The notes under the pieces: model-generated | Seen by the model: only the letters and a program-made list of their open reading frames with translations | What the model was told of the DNA's origin: nothing | Databases searched by the model: none | In this document: positions 24,919-34,032 of the stretch, in pieces | Layout of the letters: each line of letters starts with the position of its first letter | Position numbering within the stretch: the first letter of the stretch is position 1 | From: Pseudonocardiales bacterium | GTDB lineage: Bacteria > Actinomycetota > Actinomycetes > Mycobacteriales > Pseudonocardiaceae | Direction: 5' to 3' | Assembly: GCA_019243635.1 (NCBI GenBank) | Contig: JAFAUB010000008.1 | Span: forward strand, 62,001 to 126,000 | Length of the DNA: 64,000 nt | Position numbers and translations under genes: made by a program

Positions 24919-25797
24919 TCACCAACGCTGGGCGGCGTGTCGTCGTCGATGAGGGCCGCCACGGTGCTGGGGGCAACCGGCCCGCCGGACCCGCCGGCCG
25001 GTGGACCCCAGCAGGCAGAGGACGACCAGCAGCGCGGCGATCAAGACCATGGCGGCCGTGGCGTTCACGTTGCCGCCAGGTGCGCGGCCGGTCGGGGAGG
25101 CTGACGTGGCGTTGACCACCTGGTCGACGTGCTGTTCCAGGCCGGCGGGTGGGCCGGCAGCCGCGGCACGCGCGGGAGGCGGCGGCTCGGGCAGTCTGGA
25201 GTAGTCGACCAGCCCGGTGCCCTCCAGGTCCTCCATGTGCCGGCTGAGGACCACCGACGCGTTGGCCGCGAACGAACGGATCAGCTCGTTTCGAGTGCCG
25301 GCTCGCACGCTGGTGATGACCGGCAGCATCGCACCGTCGGTGACGCGCAGCCGTTGCGCGAACATACGGTCGAAGTCCGGGCCGGACCGCGCGGAGAGGT
25401 CTCTCATCCAGCTCTGCTGCTGCGCGGTGGGTTGGTCAGGCAGCGGCACGCCGAGCCTGCCGGCGACGGAGCGAACCTGGCTGTCAAGGCCGCCGTAGTC
25501 CACCCCGGTGCGCTTGGCGACGGCGCGGACTGCGGCGCTGCTGCCCTGTCGCTGGGCCTGCCGCCCGCTCGATCCCCCGCACAGGTCCGCCTGCCGGACC
25601 ATGACCAGCAGGTCTCGGTCCGCGGGCCCCAGCGGCCCCCACGGCGTCTGCGCCCATCCTGTGTCTTGCGCGGTGCTGTGCACGTTTGCCGTCCCGTACT
25701 GCGAGGTACCCCAGTACTGGAACACCGCAGCCGTCAACGCGACGACCATGGCCAGGGCGACGGCCCATCGGACGAATCGGGGTACCGGGGGGCGCAC
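24919..25797 (-). CDS. DUF4142-domain secreted/membrane protein
   Basis: This 292-residue protein has an N-terminal signal anchor (about 9-28), a DUF4142 ferritin-like helical domain (about 55-200: GPADRDLLVMVRQADLCGG ... AVAKRTGVDYG ... WMRDLSARSGPDFDRMFAQRLRV in part ... IRSFAANASVVLSRHMEDLE), a Pro/Ala linker, a C-terminal membrane helix (about 245-265) and a basic His-rich tail. DUF4142 proteins are exported helical bundles of unknown function. It follows the ferric-reductase-like gene by 47 bp in the same direction. Confidence 0.85.
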   Translation of the reverse strand: MRPPVPRFVRWAVALAMVVALTAAVFQYWGTSQYGTANVHSTAQDTGWAQTPWGPLGPADRDLLVMVRQADLCGGSSGRQAQRQGSSAAVRAVAKRTGVDYGGLDSQVRSVAGRLGVPLPDQPTAQQQSWMRDLSARSGPDFDRMFAQRLRVTDGAMLPVITSVRAGTRNELIRSFAANASVVLSRHMEDLEGTGLVDYSRLPEPPPPARAAAAGPPAGLEQHVDQVVNATSASPTGRAPGGNVNATAAMVLIAALLVVLCLLGSTGRRVRRAGCPQHRGGPHRRRHAAQRW

Positions 25798-25844
25798 TAT
25801 GAAGAAACCTTTCTCCGTCGAGGGATCTCAGAGAGGAGTGGAGG

Positions 25845-27215
25845 TCAGACGAAGTCGAACTGCTCGGTGTGGATCCGCGGCTGCGGCACATCCAGCCCGT
25901 CGAGCACCGTCAGCACATCGGTGACCAGCGCGGGTGGCCCACAGAGGTAGTAGTCGAGCTGGTTGCGCCGGAACCTGCCGGGCAGCAGCGCTGTGAGCAC
26001 CTCCTCGTCGACGGCGCCGGACGCGCCGGTCCAGCTGGGTGGCGGCTGGCGGAGCAGCTCGACGACGGTGAGGTCCAGCCGCTGCTGGAGCTGCCTGATC
26101 TCGGCGCGGAAGAGCAGGTCCTCGATGCTCCGGGCGACCATGAGCAGCCGGTGCGGGCGCCGGTCACGGCGATGCGCCAGCGTCCGCAGCATACTCATCA
26201 TCGGCGTGATGCCGACCCCGCCGGCGATCATCACCAGACCGGTGGTGCGCCGCAGGTCGATGGTGAACGCGCCGTGTGGGCCATCGACCCAGACCCGGCT
26301 ACCCCGCTGCAGCAGGCGAAGCTCGCGGGTGAAGTCACCGCTGTGCCGGATCGTGAACTCGGTCCACAGCCCGACATGAGCGCTGGAGGCGATGGTGAAC
26401 GGATGCTCCTGCGCGCCGAGCGAGGGGTTCAGGCGCAGCCAGGCGAACTGACCAGGGGCGAACTCGAGAGTCCGGCAGCGGCGGGACCGATCCCGGCGGG
26501 GCTCCAAGACCAGGGTGCTCACCGTGCTGGTCTCCGGCCGGACCTCGCGGACCACGTACTCGCGGCGGGCACCGAAGACCGGCAGCCACAGCCACCGGTA
26601 CGCCAGCACCAGCAGCACACCCGACGCCAGCGCGGTGAACAAGGCCCGCATCGCGGCATCCCGAACCAGGTGGTGGAGCCACCAGATGTGCAGCCCACTG
26701 AGCACCAGCGCCGTACCGGCCAGCGTCACGTGCACCCAGCGCCACACCTCGTAGCGGTGTCGCAGCCGCCTGCGCAGCACCGTCAGCGCGATCAGCGCAC
26801 CCAGCGCCACGGTGGCGCCGAGCGCCGCGCGAGCCCGGTTGGGCGCGTGCAGCACGTCGAGCAGGGCCACGTTCGCCGGGTTCGCCGCCACCACCAGGAC
26901 GACGTGCAGGCCCACCAGCACGGTAACGGCCAACCCGACGAACCGGTGGATACCGAGCACCCCGTCGATGCCGAGCGTGCGGGTCAACGAGCGCAGCCGA
27001 GACGGCAACACGACCGCACAGGCCAGCATCGAGGTGGCGAGCAACCCCATCCCGACGGAGAGCTCGGAGGGCAGCGACGAGCGGTCCGCTGCCGGCTGAG
27101 CCGACGACAAGGCCCCGGTCCGCGGGCCGTGCAGGATGGCCGCCAGCAGCACAGGCCCGAGGAGCACAGCGAGGAAGGCCGCGGCCCACAGTGTTCTTTC
27201 CAGCTGGTGTCGCAC
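25845..27215 (-). CDS. Ferric-reductase-like transmembrane flavocytochrome
   Basis: This 456-residue protein has about six N-terminal membrane helices (about 8-205) with histidines suited to b-type haem (RFVGLAVTVLVGLHVVLV, WRWVHVTLAGTALVLSGLHIWW in part). A ferredoxin-reductase-type half follows: FAD-binding barrel with HPFTIASSAH (about 262-271), NAD(P)-binding GLVMIAGGVGITPMMSML (about 308-325) and C-terminal YYLCGPPALV. This is the ferric reductase/NADPH-oxidase layout: electrons pass from NAD(P)H through FAD and haem across the membrane. The acceptor is unknown. GTG 27215 starts the gene, divergent from an atypical response-regulator gene. Confidence 0.9.
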   Translation of the reverse strand: MRHQLERTLWAAAFLAVLLGPVLLAAILHGPRTGALSSAQPAADRSSLPSELSVGMGLLATSMLACAVVLPSRLRSLTRTLGIDGVLGIHRFVGLAVTVLVGLHVVLVVAANPANVALLDVLHAPNRARAALGATVALGALIALTVLRRRLRHRYEVWRWVHVTLAGTALVLSGLHIWWLHHLVRDAAMRALFTALASGVLLVLAYRWLWLPVFGARREYVVREVRPETSTVSTLVLEPRRDRSRRCRTLEFAPGQFAWLRLNPSLGAQEHPFTIASSAHVGLWTEFTIRHSGDFTRELRLLQRGSRVWVDGPHGAFTIDLRRTTGLVMIAGGVGITPMMSMLRTLAHRRDRRPHRLLMVARSIEDLLFRAEIRQLQQRLDLTVVELLRQPPPSWTGASGAVDEEVLTALLPGRFRRNQLDYYLCGPPALVTDVLTVLDGLDVPQPRIHTEQFDFV

Positions 27216-27460
27216 GCCACGAACCGTATGGAGAAGCGGGTGCCTAGCCGGCGCAATCTGAGAGCGTTACCGACCCGGGGTCGCCCACCGGCCGTGCGGC
27301 GCGACGAGCGCCCGTCGATTAGCCCGAACGGCACGTCCGTTACTCCGGATGCCGAGCCAGGCACTCAACCAGACTCCGGCCCCGTGTCGAGTCACGCGTT
27401 GGACCGGTCGGGTAGTTCTGCCGCCCATCGATTGCCCAAACACCGCACGACGCGAAAGCC

Positions 27461-28189
27461 TTGCCGCCGATGCAGCCCGACCAGCGGTCAACAGTGCCCT
27501 TCCCTGGCTCCCCTGTCAGGACTTCCCCTGGGCCACCGCATCCGGTTCTTCTCATGGTGCCGCTGCGCCAGACAACGAGCCGGGTGCTTCAAGCGTTACG
27601 GTCCACCGGGTTCGATACCCGGACCCTGGACGCTGTCCCGGAGGTGCTGGACGCCGCCCGCGCGCATACCCTCGCGGCGATCGTGCTCGATGTCGCGCTG
27701 GCCGGCCCGGACCCCTGGGGCTTCCTCGGCGAGCTGCGCAGGATCGCTCCGCAGCTGCCGATCATCGCGCTGACCTCCCGCGAGCAACGGGAGCACACCG
27801 TGTCGCTACTGCGGTGCACCCTGGACGACTACCTGACCACCCCGTTCCCGGTGGAGGAGCTGGTCAGCCGGCTGCGGCTGCGGGTCTCCGACCAGCTGTC
27901 GGTGGACCGGAGCGTGCTCCGCGCGGGGATGGTCACCGTCGACACCGCTCTCGGGCTGGTCAGCGTCGCGGGTCGGTTGGTGACGCTGTCACCGACCGAA
28001 TACGCCTTGCTCGTCGCCTTGGCGAACCGGCCAGGAGAGCCGGTATCGCAGGACCGGCTCGCCGAGGCGGTCTGGGGCCGGCCACAGTCCTCCAACGTCG
28101 TGGAGGTCTACGTCGGGTACCTGCGCCGCAAGCTGGGCCCCGACCGGATCCGCACGGTGCGCGGCGCCGGCTACGTACTCGACGGTTGA
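27461..28189 (+). CDS. Atypical OmpR-type regulator with degenerate receiver
   Basis: The 242-residue product has a C-terminal winged-helix OmpR/PhoB DNA-binding domain (about 145-240: LVTLSPTEYALLVALANRPG, VVEVYVGYLRRKLG, IRTVRGAGYVLDG). The N-terminal receiver is unusual. The first strand VLLMVPLRQ lacks the acidic pair, and the switch Lys is replaced (LTTPFPVEE instead of TKPF). The Asp in AIVLDVALAG remains. Phosphorylation-independent action is therefore likely. No kinase gene adjoins it. The start is uncertain: ATG 27461, ATG 27470 and GTG 27494 are all possible; ATG 27554 would cut the first beta-strand. Confidence 0.8.
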   Translation: MPPMQPDQRSTVPFPGSPVRTSPGPPHPVLLMVPLRQTTSRVLQALRSTGFDTRTLDAVPEVLDAARAHTLAAIVLDVALAGPDPWGFLGELRRIAPQLPIIALTSREQREHTVSLLRCTLDDYLTTPFPVEELVSRLRLRVSDQLSVDRSVLRAGMVTVDTALGLVSVAGRLVTLSPTEYALLVALANRPGEPVSQDRLAEAVWGRPQSSNVVEVYVGYLRRKLGPDRIRTVRGAGYVLDG

Positions 28190-28245
28190 TACCCCCCGTT
28201 CGACCGGATCCTCGCCACCTGTGCCATCACCCCGACCCCACCACG

Positions 28246-28713
28246 GTGGGTCCGCCGAATGATCAGCTCCGGACGGCGCGGCGGCGCACCGCCTCGCTCA
28301 CCCACCCGGACGAGTGCCTGACCCGGCAGGAGCTCGCCGAGCTGGTCAACACCTGGGTCTGGGAGCACCACGACAAGAAGGTGGAGGCCACGGCGAACTA
28401 CGTCGGCAAACTCGAACAAGGCATCATCCGCTGGCCGGGTACGTTGTGCAGGGAAGCCTTCCAGGCGATCTCCGGTGTCTCGACGGACTCCGATCCAGGG
28501 TTCGTCAACGCCCGGTCCCGCCGTGCGGCAGTGAAGCTGGACAAGGTGAAACGCAAACAGTTCATCCACAACGCCGCCGGCACCATCCGCTCCCGTCGTA
28601 CCGCCGAGGAACTGCGCGAGCTGGTCCGCTACGCCGCCGCGCATCAGCACCTCGACGAGGTCGCCCACCTGCGGCACCGGATCAAGACCCTGGTGTGCGT
28701 CGACAGCCCGTAG
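28246..28713 (+). CDS. XRE-type DNA-binding protein, short form
   Basis: From GTG 28246 the 155-residue product starts VGPPNDQLRTARRRTAS and continues with LTRQELAELVNTWVWEHHDKK, ANYVGKLEQGIIRWPG and REAFQAISGVSTDSD. This is the N-terminal XRE-like domain found in large families of regulators in mycelial actinomycetes, usually followed by a helical repeat domain and about 400 residues long. Here the frame ends after a helical LRELVRYAAAHQHLDEVAHL. It is therefore either a natural short form or a truncated remnant. No good ribosome-binding site is seen. It lies 57 bp after the atypical regulator. Confidence 0.7.
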   Translation: MGPPNDQLRTARRRTASLTHPDECLTRQELAELVNTWVWEHHDKKVEATANYVGKLEQGIIRWPGTLCREAFQAISGVSTDSDPGFVNARSRRAAVKLDKVKRKQFIHNAAGTIRSRRTAEELRELVRYAAAHQHLDEVAHLRHRIKTLVCVDSP

Positions 28714-28758
28714 CGGAGCGTGGCGGCGGATACCCGAAGATCCTGGGAACACGGGGGT

Positions 28759-30438
28759 TCAGGACCCAGCCGGGCCGGTCCCGAGCGCGAGTTGGACGAT
28801 TTTGACGATGATCAGCGCCACAGCGATGAGCAGATAGACGCGCAGGGTGGTCAAGCCGACCCGGCGCAGCGGGGTCAGCTCCGGCCGCGTCAGCTCGGCC
28901 AACGCCGGGGCGCGCCACGCCGACAGGTTCCGGTCACGCAACGCCCGGCGTTCCGCGCGGCTGCTCCTGCCGACGCGGTGGTGTAGGTCCCGGTCGAGCG
29001 TGGGACCTACACCACCGGAGCCCGTGCCGGCGGCCTGGGTGCGAGCAGCCCACCACCGGGCCACCCCCACCAGCGCGGCGGCGGCCAGCCCGATGCCCGC
29101 ACCGGTCACCAGACCGATCTCGATCGTGGTAGCCGACAGCTCCGGGAACAGTGTGGAGGCCCCGGAGACGAACGACAGCAGGAGCAGGGCCCACACCACG
29201 ATCCCGGTCACGATGTTCTTCCAGGTCTGGTTGACCCACGGGCCCAGGACCGCCGCGTCGTTGCACAACAAGACCAGGAACACGCTGGTGGCCGGCAACA
29301 ACACCCCGGTCAGCGCCTCCACGCCATCGGTGAGCAGCCCCAACGGCAGCCCAGGCAGGAGCGCGACCACCGCCGCAACGGCGATGACTCCGGCGTAGTA
29401 GCCGTAGAACAGCGGGGCCTGGGGCGCCTTGTGATGCAGCGAGCTCCGATGATGAAGCGCATCACCCAGGGTGTAGGCACTGGTGAGACCGACCAGGTTG
29501 GCGCCGATCAGGGAGCCGTCAAGCAGCACGACGGCGAACAGCACGGCCACGGTGCGTCCGCCGTGGTGGGACAGGTCGTTGATCACGGTGGCGGCGTCGT
29601 TGAAGTGCCCGGCCAAGCCGGTGCCGGCCAACCCGAACGCGGTCACCGCCATCAGCGCGACGGCGCCGCCCATCTCCACAGCCAGACCGAGCGCCAGGTC
29701 CGCGCGCTCATAGCGGACCCAGCGCGATGTGATCCGCTTGTCCACGACGGTGGACTGCTGAAAGAACAGCTGCCAGGGCTCCACGGTGGTGCCGATGAGC
29801 CCGATGAGGAGCAACAACAGCGTGGCGTTGAGCCCGCCGGGCAGGCTCGGCAGCACGCCCCGCGCGAGCTGGGTGAGGCTGGGGTGGACCAGCCAGCCCA
29901 TCGGGAACACCACCAGGTCCACGGCGACCAGAAGGAACAACAGTCGCTCCCAGCGGCGAAACGTCCCCTGCGCAACCATCACGAACAGCGCCACTGCGGC
30001 CACCGGCACGCTCACGTACCGCGGCAAGCCGACGAAGGCCAGCGCCTGGGACACGCCGATGAGCTCCAACACGATCGTGACCGCGTTGATGACCAACAGG
30101 TCAGCCACGCTGAACCAGCCCCAGAACTTCCCGAACCGCTCGAAGATGAGCCGGGCGTGCCCGACACCGGAGACCGCGCCCAGCCGGATGACCATCTCCT
30201 GGTTGAGGTACAGAACCGGGGTGAGGATCACCAGCGCCCAGATCAGCGTGGTGCCGTAGTCCTGCCCGGCCTGGGCGTAGAGGACGACCCCGCCCGCGTC
30301 GTTACCCCCACCCATCACGATCAGACCCGGGCCCATGATGGTCAGCAGTGTGCGTATCCGCCGTCGCCACGACCGGCGCGGACCGACATCCGCTTCCTTG
30401 AGCCGGCCCAACGCGCCGATGACGTCCCGGTCCAGCAC
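28759..30438 (-). CDS. Nramp-family transporter, divergent (second of pair)
   Basis: This 559-residue protein has about 11 membrane helices in the Nramp/SLC11 pattern. The two metal-site motifs are altered. Helix 1 reads MGGGNDAGGVV where manganese transporters have DPGN. Helix 6 reads TTVEPWQLFFQQS where they have MPH, so the metal-binding Met is replaced (Glu nearby). A long C-terminal cytosolic part (about 450-530, basic) precedes one last helix. Substrate may be Mg2+ or another ion rather than Mn2+/Fe2+ (inference from motif change). GTG 30438 begins 4 bp after the stop of the upstream paralogue. Confidence 0.85.
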   Translation of the reverse strand: MLDRDVIGALGRLKEADVGPRRSWRRRIRTLLTIMGPGLIVMGGGNDAGGVVLYAQAGQDYGTTLIWALVILTPVLYLNQEMVIRLGAVSGVGHARLIFERFGKFWGWFSVADLLVINAVTIVLELIGVSQALAFVGLPRYVSVPVAAVALFVMVAQGTFRRWERLLFLLVAVDLVVFPMGWLVHPSLTQLARGVLPSLPGGLNATLLLLLIGLIGTTVEPWQLFFQQSTVVDKRITSRWVRYERADLALGLAVEMGGAVALMAVTAFGLAGTGLAGHFNDAATVINDLSHHGGRTVAVLFAVVLLDGSLIGANLVGLTSAYTLGDALHHRSSLHHKAPQAPLFYGYYAGVIAVAAVVALLPGLPLGLLTDGVEALTGVLLPATSVFLVLLCNDAAVLGPWVNQTWKNIVTGIVVWALLLLSFVSGASTLFPELSATTIEIGLVTGAGIGLAAAALVGVARWWAARTQAAGTGSGGVGPTLDRDLHHRVGRSSRAERRALRDRNLSAWRAPALAELTRPELTPLRRVGLTTLRVYLLIAVALIIVKIVQLALGTGPAGS

Positions 30439-30442
30439 CAGG

Positions 30443-31768
30443 CTAGGTCCAGCCGAGCGTGGAGGGGATCATGTAGACCCCGAACGCGATGACCAGCAGG
30501 CACAGCGCCCAGCTCAGATACTTGCGGACACCGCGCATCCGCCACCGCGCGGGCAGCGCCTTGACCTCCAGGACGAGCAGGAAACCGAGAACGATCGGCA
30601 GCAGCAGAGCGTTCATCACCTCCACGCCCACGGTCAGGCTGACGAGGTTCACGCTGCTCAGGACCAGCACCGCGCCCAGGATATGCGCAAGAGAGTAGGT
30701 CAGGTAGAACTTCGCGGTCCGGCGGCTGGGGCGCTCGTTGAGGGTGTGCTTCCAGCCGAACACCTCCGCCAGCCCCCAGGCCCCCGCCAGCGAGGCGACG
30801 ACGGCGGCGACCAGGGCCGCGCCCAGGATGCCGAGGCCGAACAGCACGGTGCCGCCGAGGTGGCCGAGATACGGGGTCAGCGCGCCGGCGATCTGGCCGA
30901 CGGTGTTCAGCGCGGCACCGGGGTCACGCAGGCCGATGGTCGCGGCCAGCGCGATCACCACCATGACCATGACGAGCTGGGTGAGGAAGGCCCCGAACGC
31001 GGTGTCCTGGCGAGCCTGGCGGATCGTCCTGACCGACAGCTTCTTGTCGATCACAGCTCCCTGCTGGTAGAAGACCATCCACGGCATGATCACGGCGCCG
31101 ACGTTGGCCGCGAGCAGGAACAGGTAGGAACGATCGCCCAGGGGCAACGAGCCCAGCCCGCGGACCAGGGAGTGCAGGTCGGGATGGCTCATGAGCATCG
31201 CCGGGATGAAGGCGAGCTCGGCCAGCCCGACCGCGATGCCGATCCGCTCCACCCGTCCGTAGCTGCCGGTCAGCGCGAGCCCGAGCAGAAATGCCGTGGC
31301 GAGGGGGATGGTGACCCAGCGGGAGATCCCGAACAGCTGGCCCACCCCGGCGATCCCGGCGAACTCGGTGATCAGCGCGCCGATCGCGGAGACGAACAGG
31401 GTGCTCGCCGACAGCAGCGCCCACCGGCGGCCGAACTTCTCACGGATCAGCGCGCCGTGGCCCCGGCCGGTGACCACGCCGAGCCGGACGGTCATCTCCT
31501 GGACGACGTAGAGGATCGGCATCAGGATCATCTGGGGCAGGATCATCCGGTAGCCCCACTGGGCGCCGGACTGGGCCGCGGTGACCAGTGACCCGGCATC
31601 GGTGTCGGCGAGCATGACGACCAGCCCCGGGCCCCAGGCGGCCAGAAACCCTAGCCGAGACCAACGGCGCCGGCGGGAGGGGAACGCGACGAGAGCGGTA
31701 TCGACGCCGCGACCGGTGCCCGACTGTGCTTGTGCCGCTGCCACCACGTCGCCGACCTCGTTCGCCAC
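30443..31768 (-). CDS. Nramp-family transporter, divergent (first of pair)
   Basis: From GTG 31768 (GGAGGGGG upstream) the 441-residue product has about 11 membrane helices. Helix 1 reads LADTDAGSLVTAAQSGAQWG and helix 6 reads GAVIMPWMVFYQQGAVIDK. The Met-Pro is kept but His of MPH is Trp, and DPGN is DTDAG. This pattern fits the Nramp-related group that includes proposed magnesium carriers, but I cannot assign the ion. It is co-directional with its paralogue 4 bp away; the two proteins share the FYQQ/FFQQ...VIDK/VVDK motif and could work as a pair. Confidence 0.85.
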   Translation of the reverse strand: MANEVGDVVAAAQAQSGTGRGVDTALVAFPSRRRRWSRLGFLAAWGPGLVVMLADTDAGSLVTAAQSGAQWGYRMILPQMILMPILYVVQEMTVRLGVVTGRGHGALIREKFGRRWALLSASTLFVSAIGALITEFAGIAGVGQLFGISRWVTIPLATAFLLGLALTGSYGRVERIGIAVGLAELAFIPAMLMSHPDLHSLVRGLGSLPLGDRSYLFLLAANVGAVIMPWMVFYQQGAVIDKKLSVRTIRQARQDTAFGAFLTQLVMVMVVIALAATIGLRDPGAALNTVGQIAGALTPYLGHLGGTVLFGLGILGAALVAAVVASLAGAWGLAEVFGWKHTLNERPSRRTAKFYLTYSLAHILGAVLVLSSVNLVSLTVGVEVMNALLLPIVLGFLLVLEVKALPARWRMRGVRKYLSWALCLLVIAFGVYMIPSTLGWT

Positions 31769-31861
31769 CGTGGTCCCCCTCCGGGTTGCCTGCGCGGTCC
31801 CGGCCTCGCGCACCGCGCCGTCCGGGCCGTGTCAGAGTAACCTCGGGGAGGTAAGGCTCAC

Positions 31862-32572
31862 CTAAACAGAGGGAGGCTGCCAGGCGCCGGCCCCGGTCCG
31901 GGCCCGCTGCACCTCGTCACTCATGATGCGCCCGTCGCGCAGCCGCACCACCCGCTTGGCGAACCGGGCGACCTCCTCCTCGTGGGTGATGACCACCACC
32001 GTGCGGCCGGCGTCGTTCAGCGCGGCGAGCAGCTTCAGGATCTCGATGCTGGAGGCGGTGTCGAGGTTGCCCGTGGGCTCGTCGGCGAGCAGGATCGCCG
32101 GATCGTTGATCAGCGCCCGGGCGATCGCCACCCGCTGCTGCTGACCACCGGAGAGCTCGTTGGGCAGATGCTTCCGGCGCTCGCCCAGCCCGACCTGCTC
32201 CAGCGCCCACCCGGCCCGGGAGCGCCGATCCCGTACTCCGGCGTAGACCAGGGGCAGCTCGACGTTGCGGACCGCGGTGGTGCGCGCGACCAGGTTGAAC
32301 GACTGGAACACGAACCCGATCCTGCGGCTGCGGATCTTGGCCAGCCGGTTGCCGGACAGCCGGCCGACGTCGGTGCCATCGAGCAGGTAGCGCCCACTGG
32401 TCGGGACATCCAGACAGCCCACGATGTTCATGAGCGTGGTCTTGCCCGATCCGGACGGGCCCATGATGGCGACCATGTCACCGTCGGCTATGGTCAGGTC
32501 GACACCGTGGAGTACCGGTACCTCGACCTTACCCATCTGGTACGCCTTGGTGACATCCTCAAGCTGGATCAT
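31862..32572 (-). CDS. ABC ATPase, MacB/LolD type, no permease nearby
   Basis: This 236-residue ATPase has Walker A GPSGSGKTT, signature LSGGQQQR, Walker B ILLADEPTGNLD and switch His VVVITHEEE. PTGNLD and the GCLDVPTSG region put it in the MacB/LolD/FtsE-like group that works with FtsX/MacB-fold permeases in export or mechanotransmission. No such permease is adjacent: Nramp genes follow, and a glycosyltransferase gene is divergent. ATG 32572 follows GAGGGGAG; the longer frame to 32908 has no support. Confidence 0.9.
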   Translation of the reverse strand: MIQLEDVTKAYQMGKVEVPVLHGVDLTIADGDMVAIMGPSGSGKTTLMNIVGCLDVPTSGRYLLDGTDVGRLSGNRLAKIRSRRIGFVFQSFNLVARTTAVRNVELPLVYAGVRDRRSRAGWALEQVGLGERRKHLPNELSGGQQQRVAIARALINDPAILLADEPTGNLDTASSIEILKLLAALNDAGRTVVVITHEEEVARFAKRVVRLRDGRIMSDEVQRARTGAGAWQPPSV

Positions 32573-32784
32573 TCCACTCCCCTCGGCTGGGTATCGATCG
32601 CTCTCGGTCCGCCGGTGCCATGGTCTACCACTTTCCTGTGAGCAGGCTGAAAGTGTCGCGCACCCCGCACCGTCCCGCCGGTAATCGCGCGCTCCCAGGC
32701 AACTGTGAGGTTGTGTCCAGGTCACTTGCACATCACCGGGCCATACCTGATAGCGCGGGTACATAACGGCTCTCGAGGGGTGAG

Positions 32785-34032
32785 GTGAGGTTGGTGACGG
32801 TGACGAGGGAACGCGAGGGCGCTCCCATCGCCGACGCGACACGGTGGTCGGTGGGGCGGATCGCGACGGTGGATGTGGTGATCCCGGTGTACAACGAGGA
32901 ACGCGCATTGCCGGGCTGTCTACGGGTGCTGCGTTCCTATCTGGATGATCGGTTCCCTTTCGAGTGGACGATCACTGTGGTAGACAATGCCAGCACCGAC
33001 GGTGTGCTGCGGGTGGCAGGCGAGCTCGCCAAGTCCGACGATCGGGTGCGGGTGCTGCACCTGGACCGCAAGGGGCGCGGGCACGCGCTGCGCACCGCCT
33101 GGGAGTACAGCGACGCCGACGTCGTGGTCTACATGGACGTCGACCTGTCCACCAGCTTGGACGCACTGCTGCCGTTGGTCGCTCCGCTGGTGAACGGTCA
33201 CTCCGACATCGCGATCGGTTCCCGGCTGGCGCCTGGTGCGCGCACCGTGCGCAGCCCGCGCCGCGAGGTGATCTCCCGGTGCTACAACACGATGGTCCGG
33301 CTCACCCACGGCACCCGGTTCTCCGACGCGCAGTGCGGGTTCAAGGCGGCCCGCACCGACGTGGTCCGTCCGCTGCTGGCGCACGTGCGCGACGACGGGT
33401 GGTTCTTCGACACCGAGCTGCTGCTGCTCGCCGAGCACAACGGGTTGCGGGTGCAGGAGGTGCCGGTCGACTGGGTGGAGGACCTCGACAGCCGGGTCCG
33501 GATAGTGTCCACCGCGATGGCGGACGTTCGTGGGCTGGCGCGGGTGGCCCGAGCCAAGGTCACCGGTGCGGCGCGGGTGCCGGAGCTGCCCCGACGGCCG
33601 GAGCCCCGGTCCGCGCACCCGGATGCGGTACTCGCCACGCGCGAGGGCGGGTTGCGCCGGCAGCTGTGGACTTTCGGTCTGATCGGTCTGGCGTCCACCG
33701 CGGCAACGGCCGTGCTGTACGCACTGTTACGCTCGTGGTCACCGCCGCTGGTGGCGAACCTGATCGCGCTGGTGGGGGTGACCCTGTTGAACACCGAGGC
33801 GAACCGGCGGCTGACCTTCGCCGGCGCCGGTGCGTCACCACAGCGAGTCCACCTGCAGAGCCTGGTCGTCTTCGCGCTGTACTACGCGCTCACCTCGGGG
33901 GCACTGTTGGCGTTGCAGACGATGGTCGCCCAACCGTCACGGTGGCTGGAGGTCGCCGTCCTCCTAGCCGCCTCAGTAATAGGCACCGCCGGCCGCTTCG
34001 TACTCCTGCGCACCTGGGTCTTCCCCTCATGA
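32785..34032 (+). CDS. GT2 glycosyltransferase fused to GtrA domain
   Basis: Residues about 30-250 are a dolichyl-phosphate-mannose-synthase-like GT2 domain: VDVVIPVYNEERALPGCLRV, VDNASTDG, the metal motif VVYMDVDLSTS and GSRLAPGARTV ... FSDAQCGFKA. Residues about 290-415 form a GtrA-like four-helix membrane domain (LWTFGLIGLASTAATAVLYA, VGVTLLNTEANRRLTF). The protein should load a sugar on polyprenyl phosphate at the inner face, and the GtrA part may flip it. Its stop overlaps the next gene as ATGA; the next product is a GT39-like transferase that would use such a lipid-linked sugar. GTG 32785 is used. Confidence 0.92.
   Translation: MRLVTVTREREGAPIADATRWSVGRIATVDVVIPVYNEERALPGCLRVLRSYLDDRFPFEWTITVVDNASTDGVLRVAGELAKSDDRVRVLHLDRKGRGHALRTAWEYSDADVVVYMDVDLSTSLDALLPLVAPLVNGHSDIAIGSRLAPGARTVRSPRREVISRCYNTMVRLTHGTRFSDAQCGFKAARTDVVRPLLAHVRDDGWFFDTELLLLAEHNGLRVQEVPVDWVEDLDSRVRIVSTAMADVRGLARVARAKVTGAARVPELPRRPEPRSAHPDAVLATREGGLRRQLWTFGLIGLASTAATAVLYALLRSWSPPLVANLIALVGVTLLNTEANRRLTFAGAGASPQRVHLQSLVVFALYYALTSGALLALQTMVAQPSRWLEVAVLLAASVIGTAGRFVLLRTWVFPS

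Noticed and set aside
32573-32908. N-terminal extension of the MacB-type ATPase
   Set aside because: Pro/Ser/Arg-rich with no conservation, and ATG 32572 has a strong ribosome-binding site and a normal family start.
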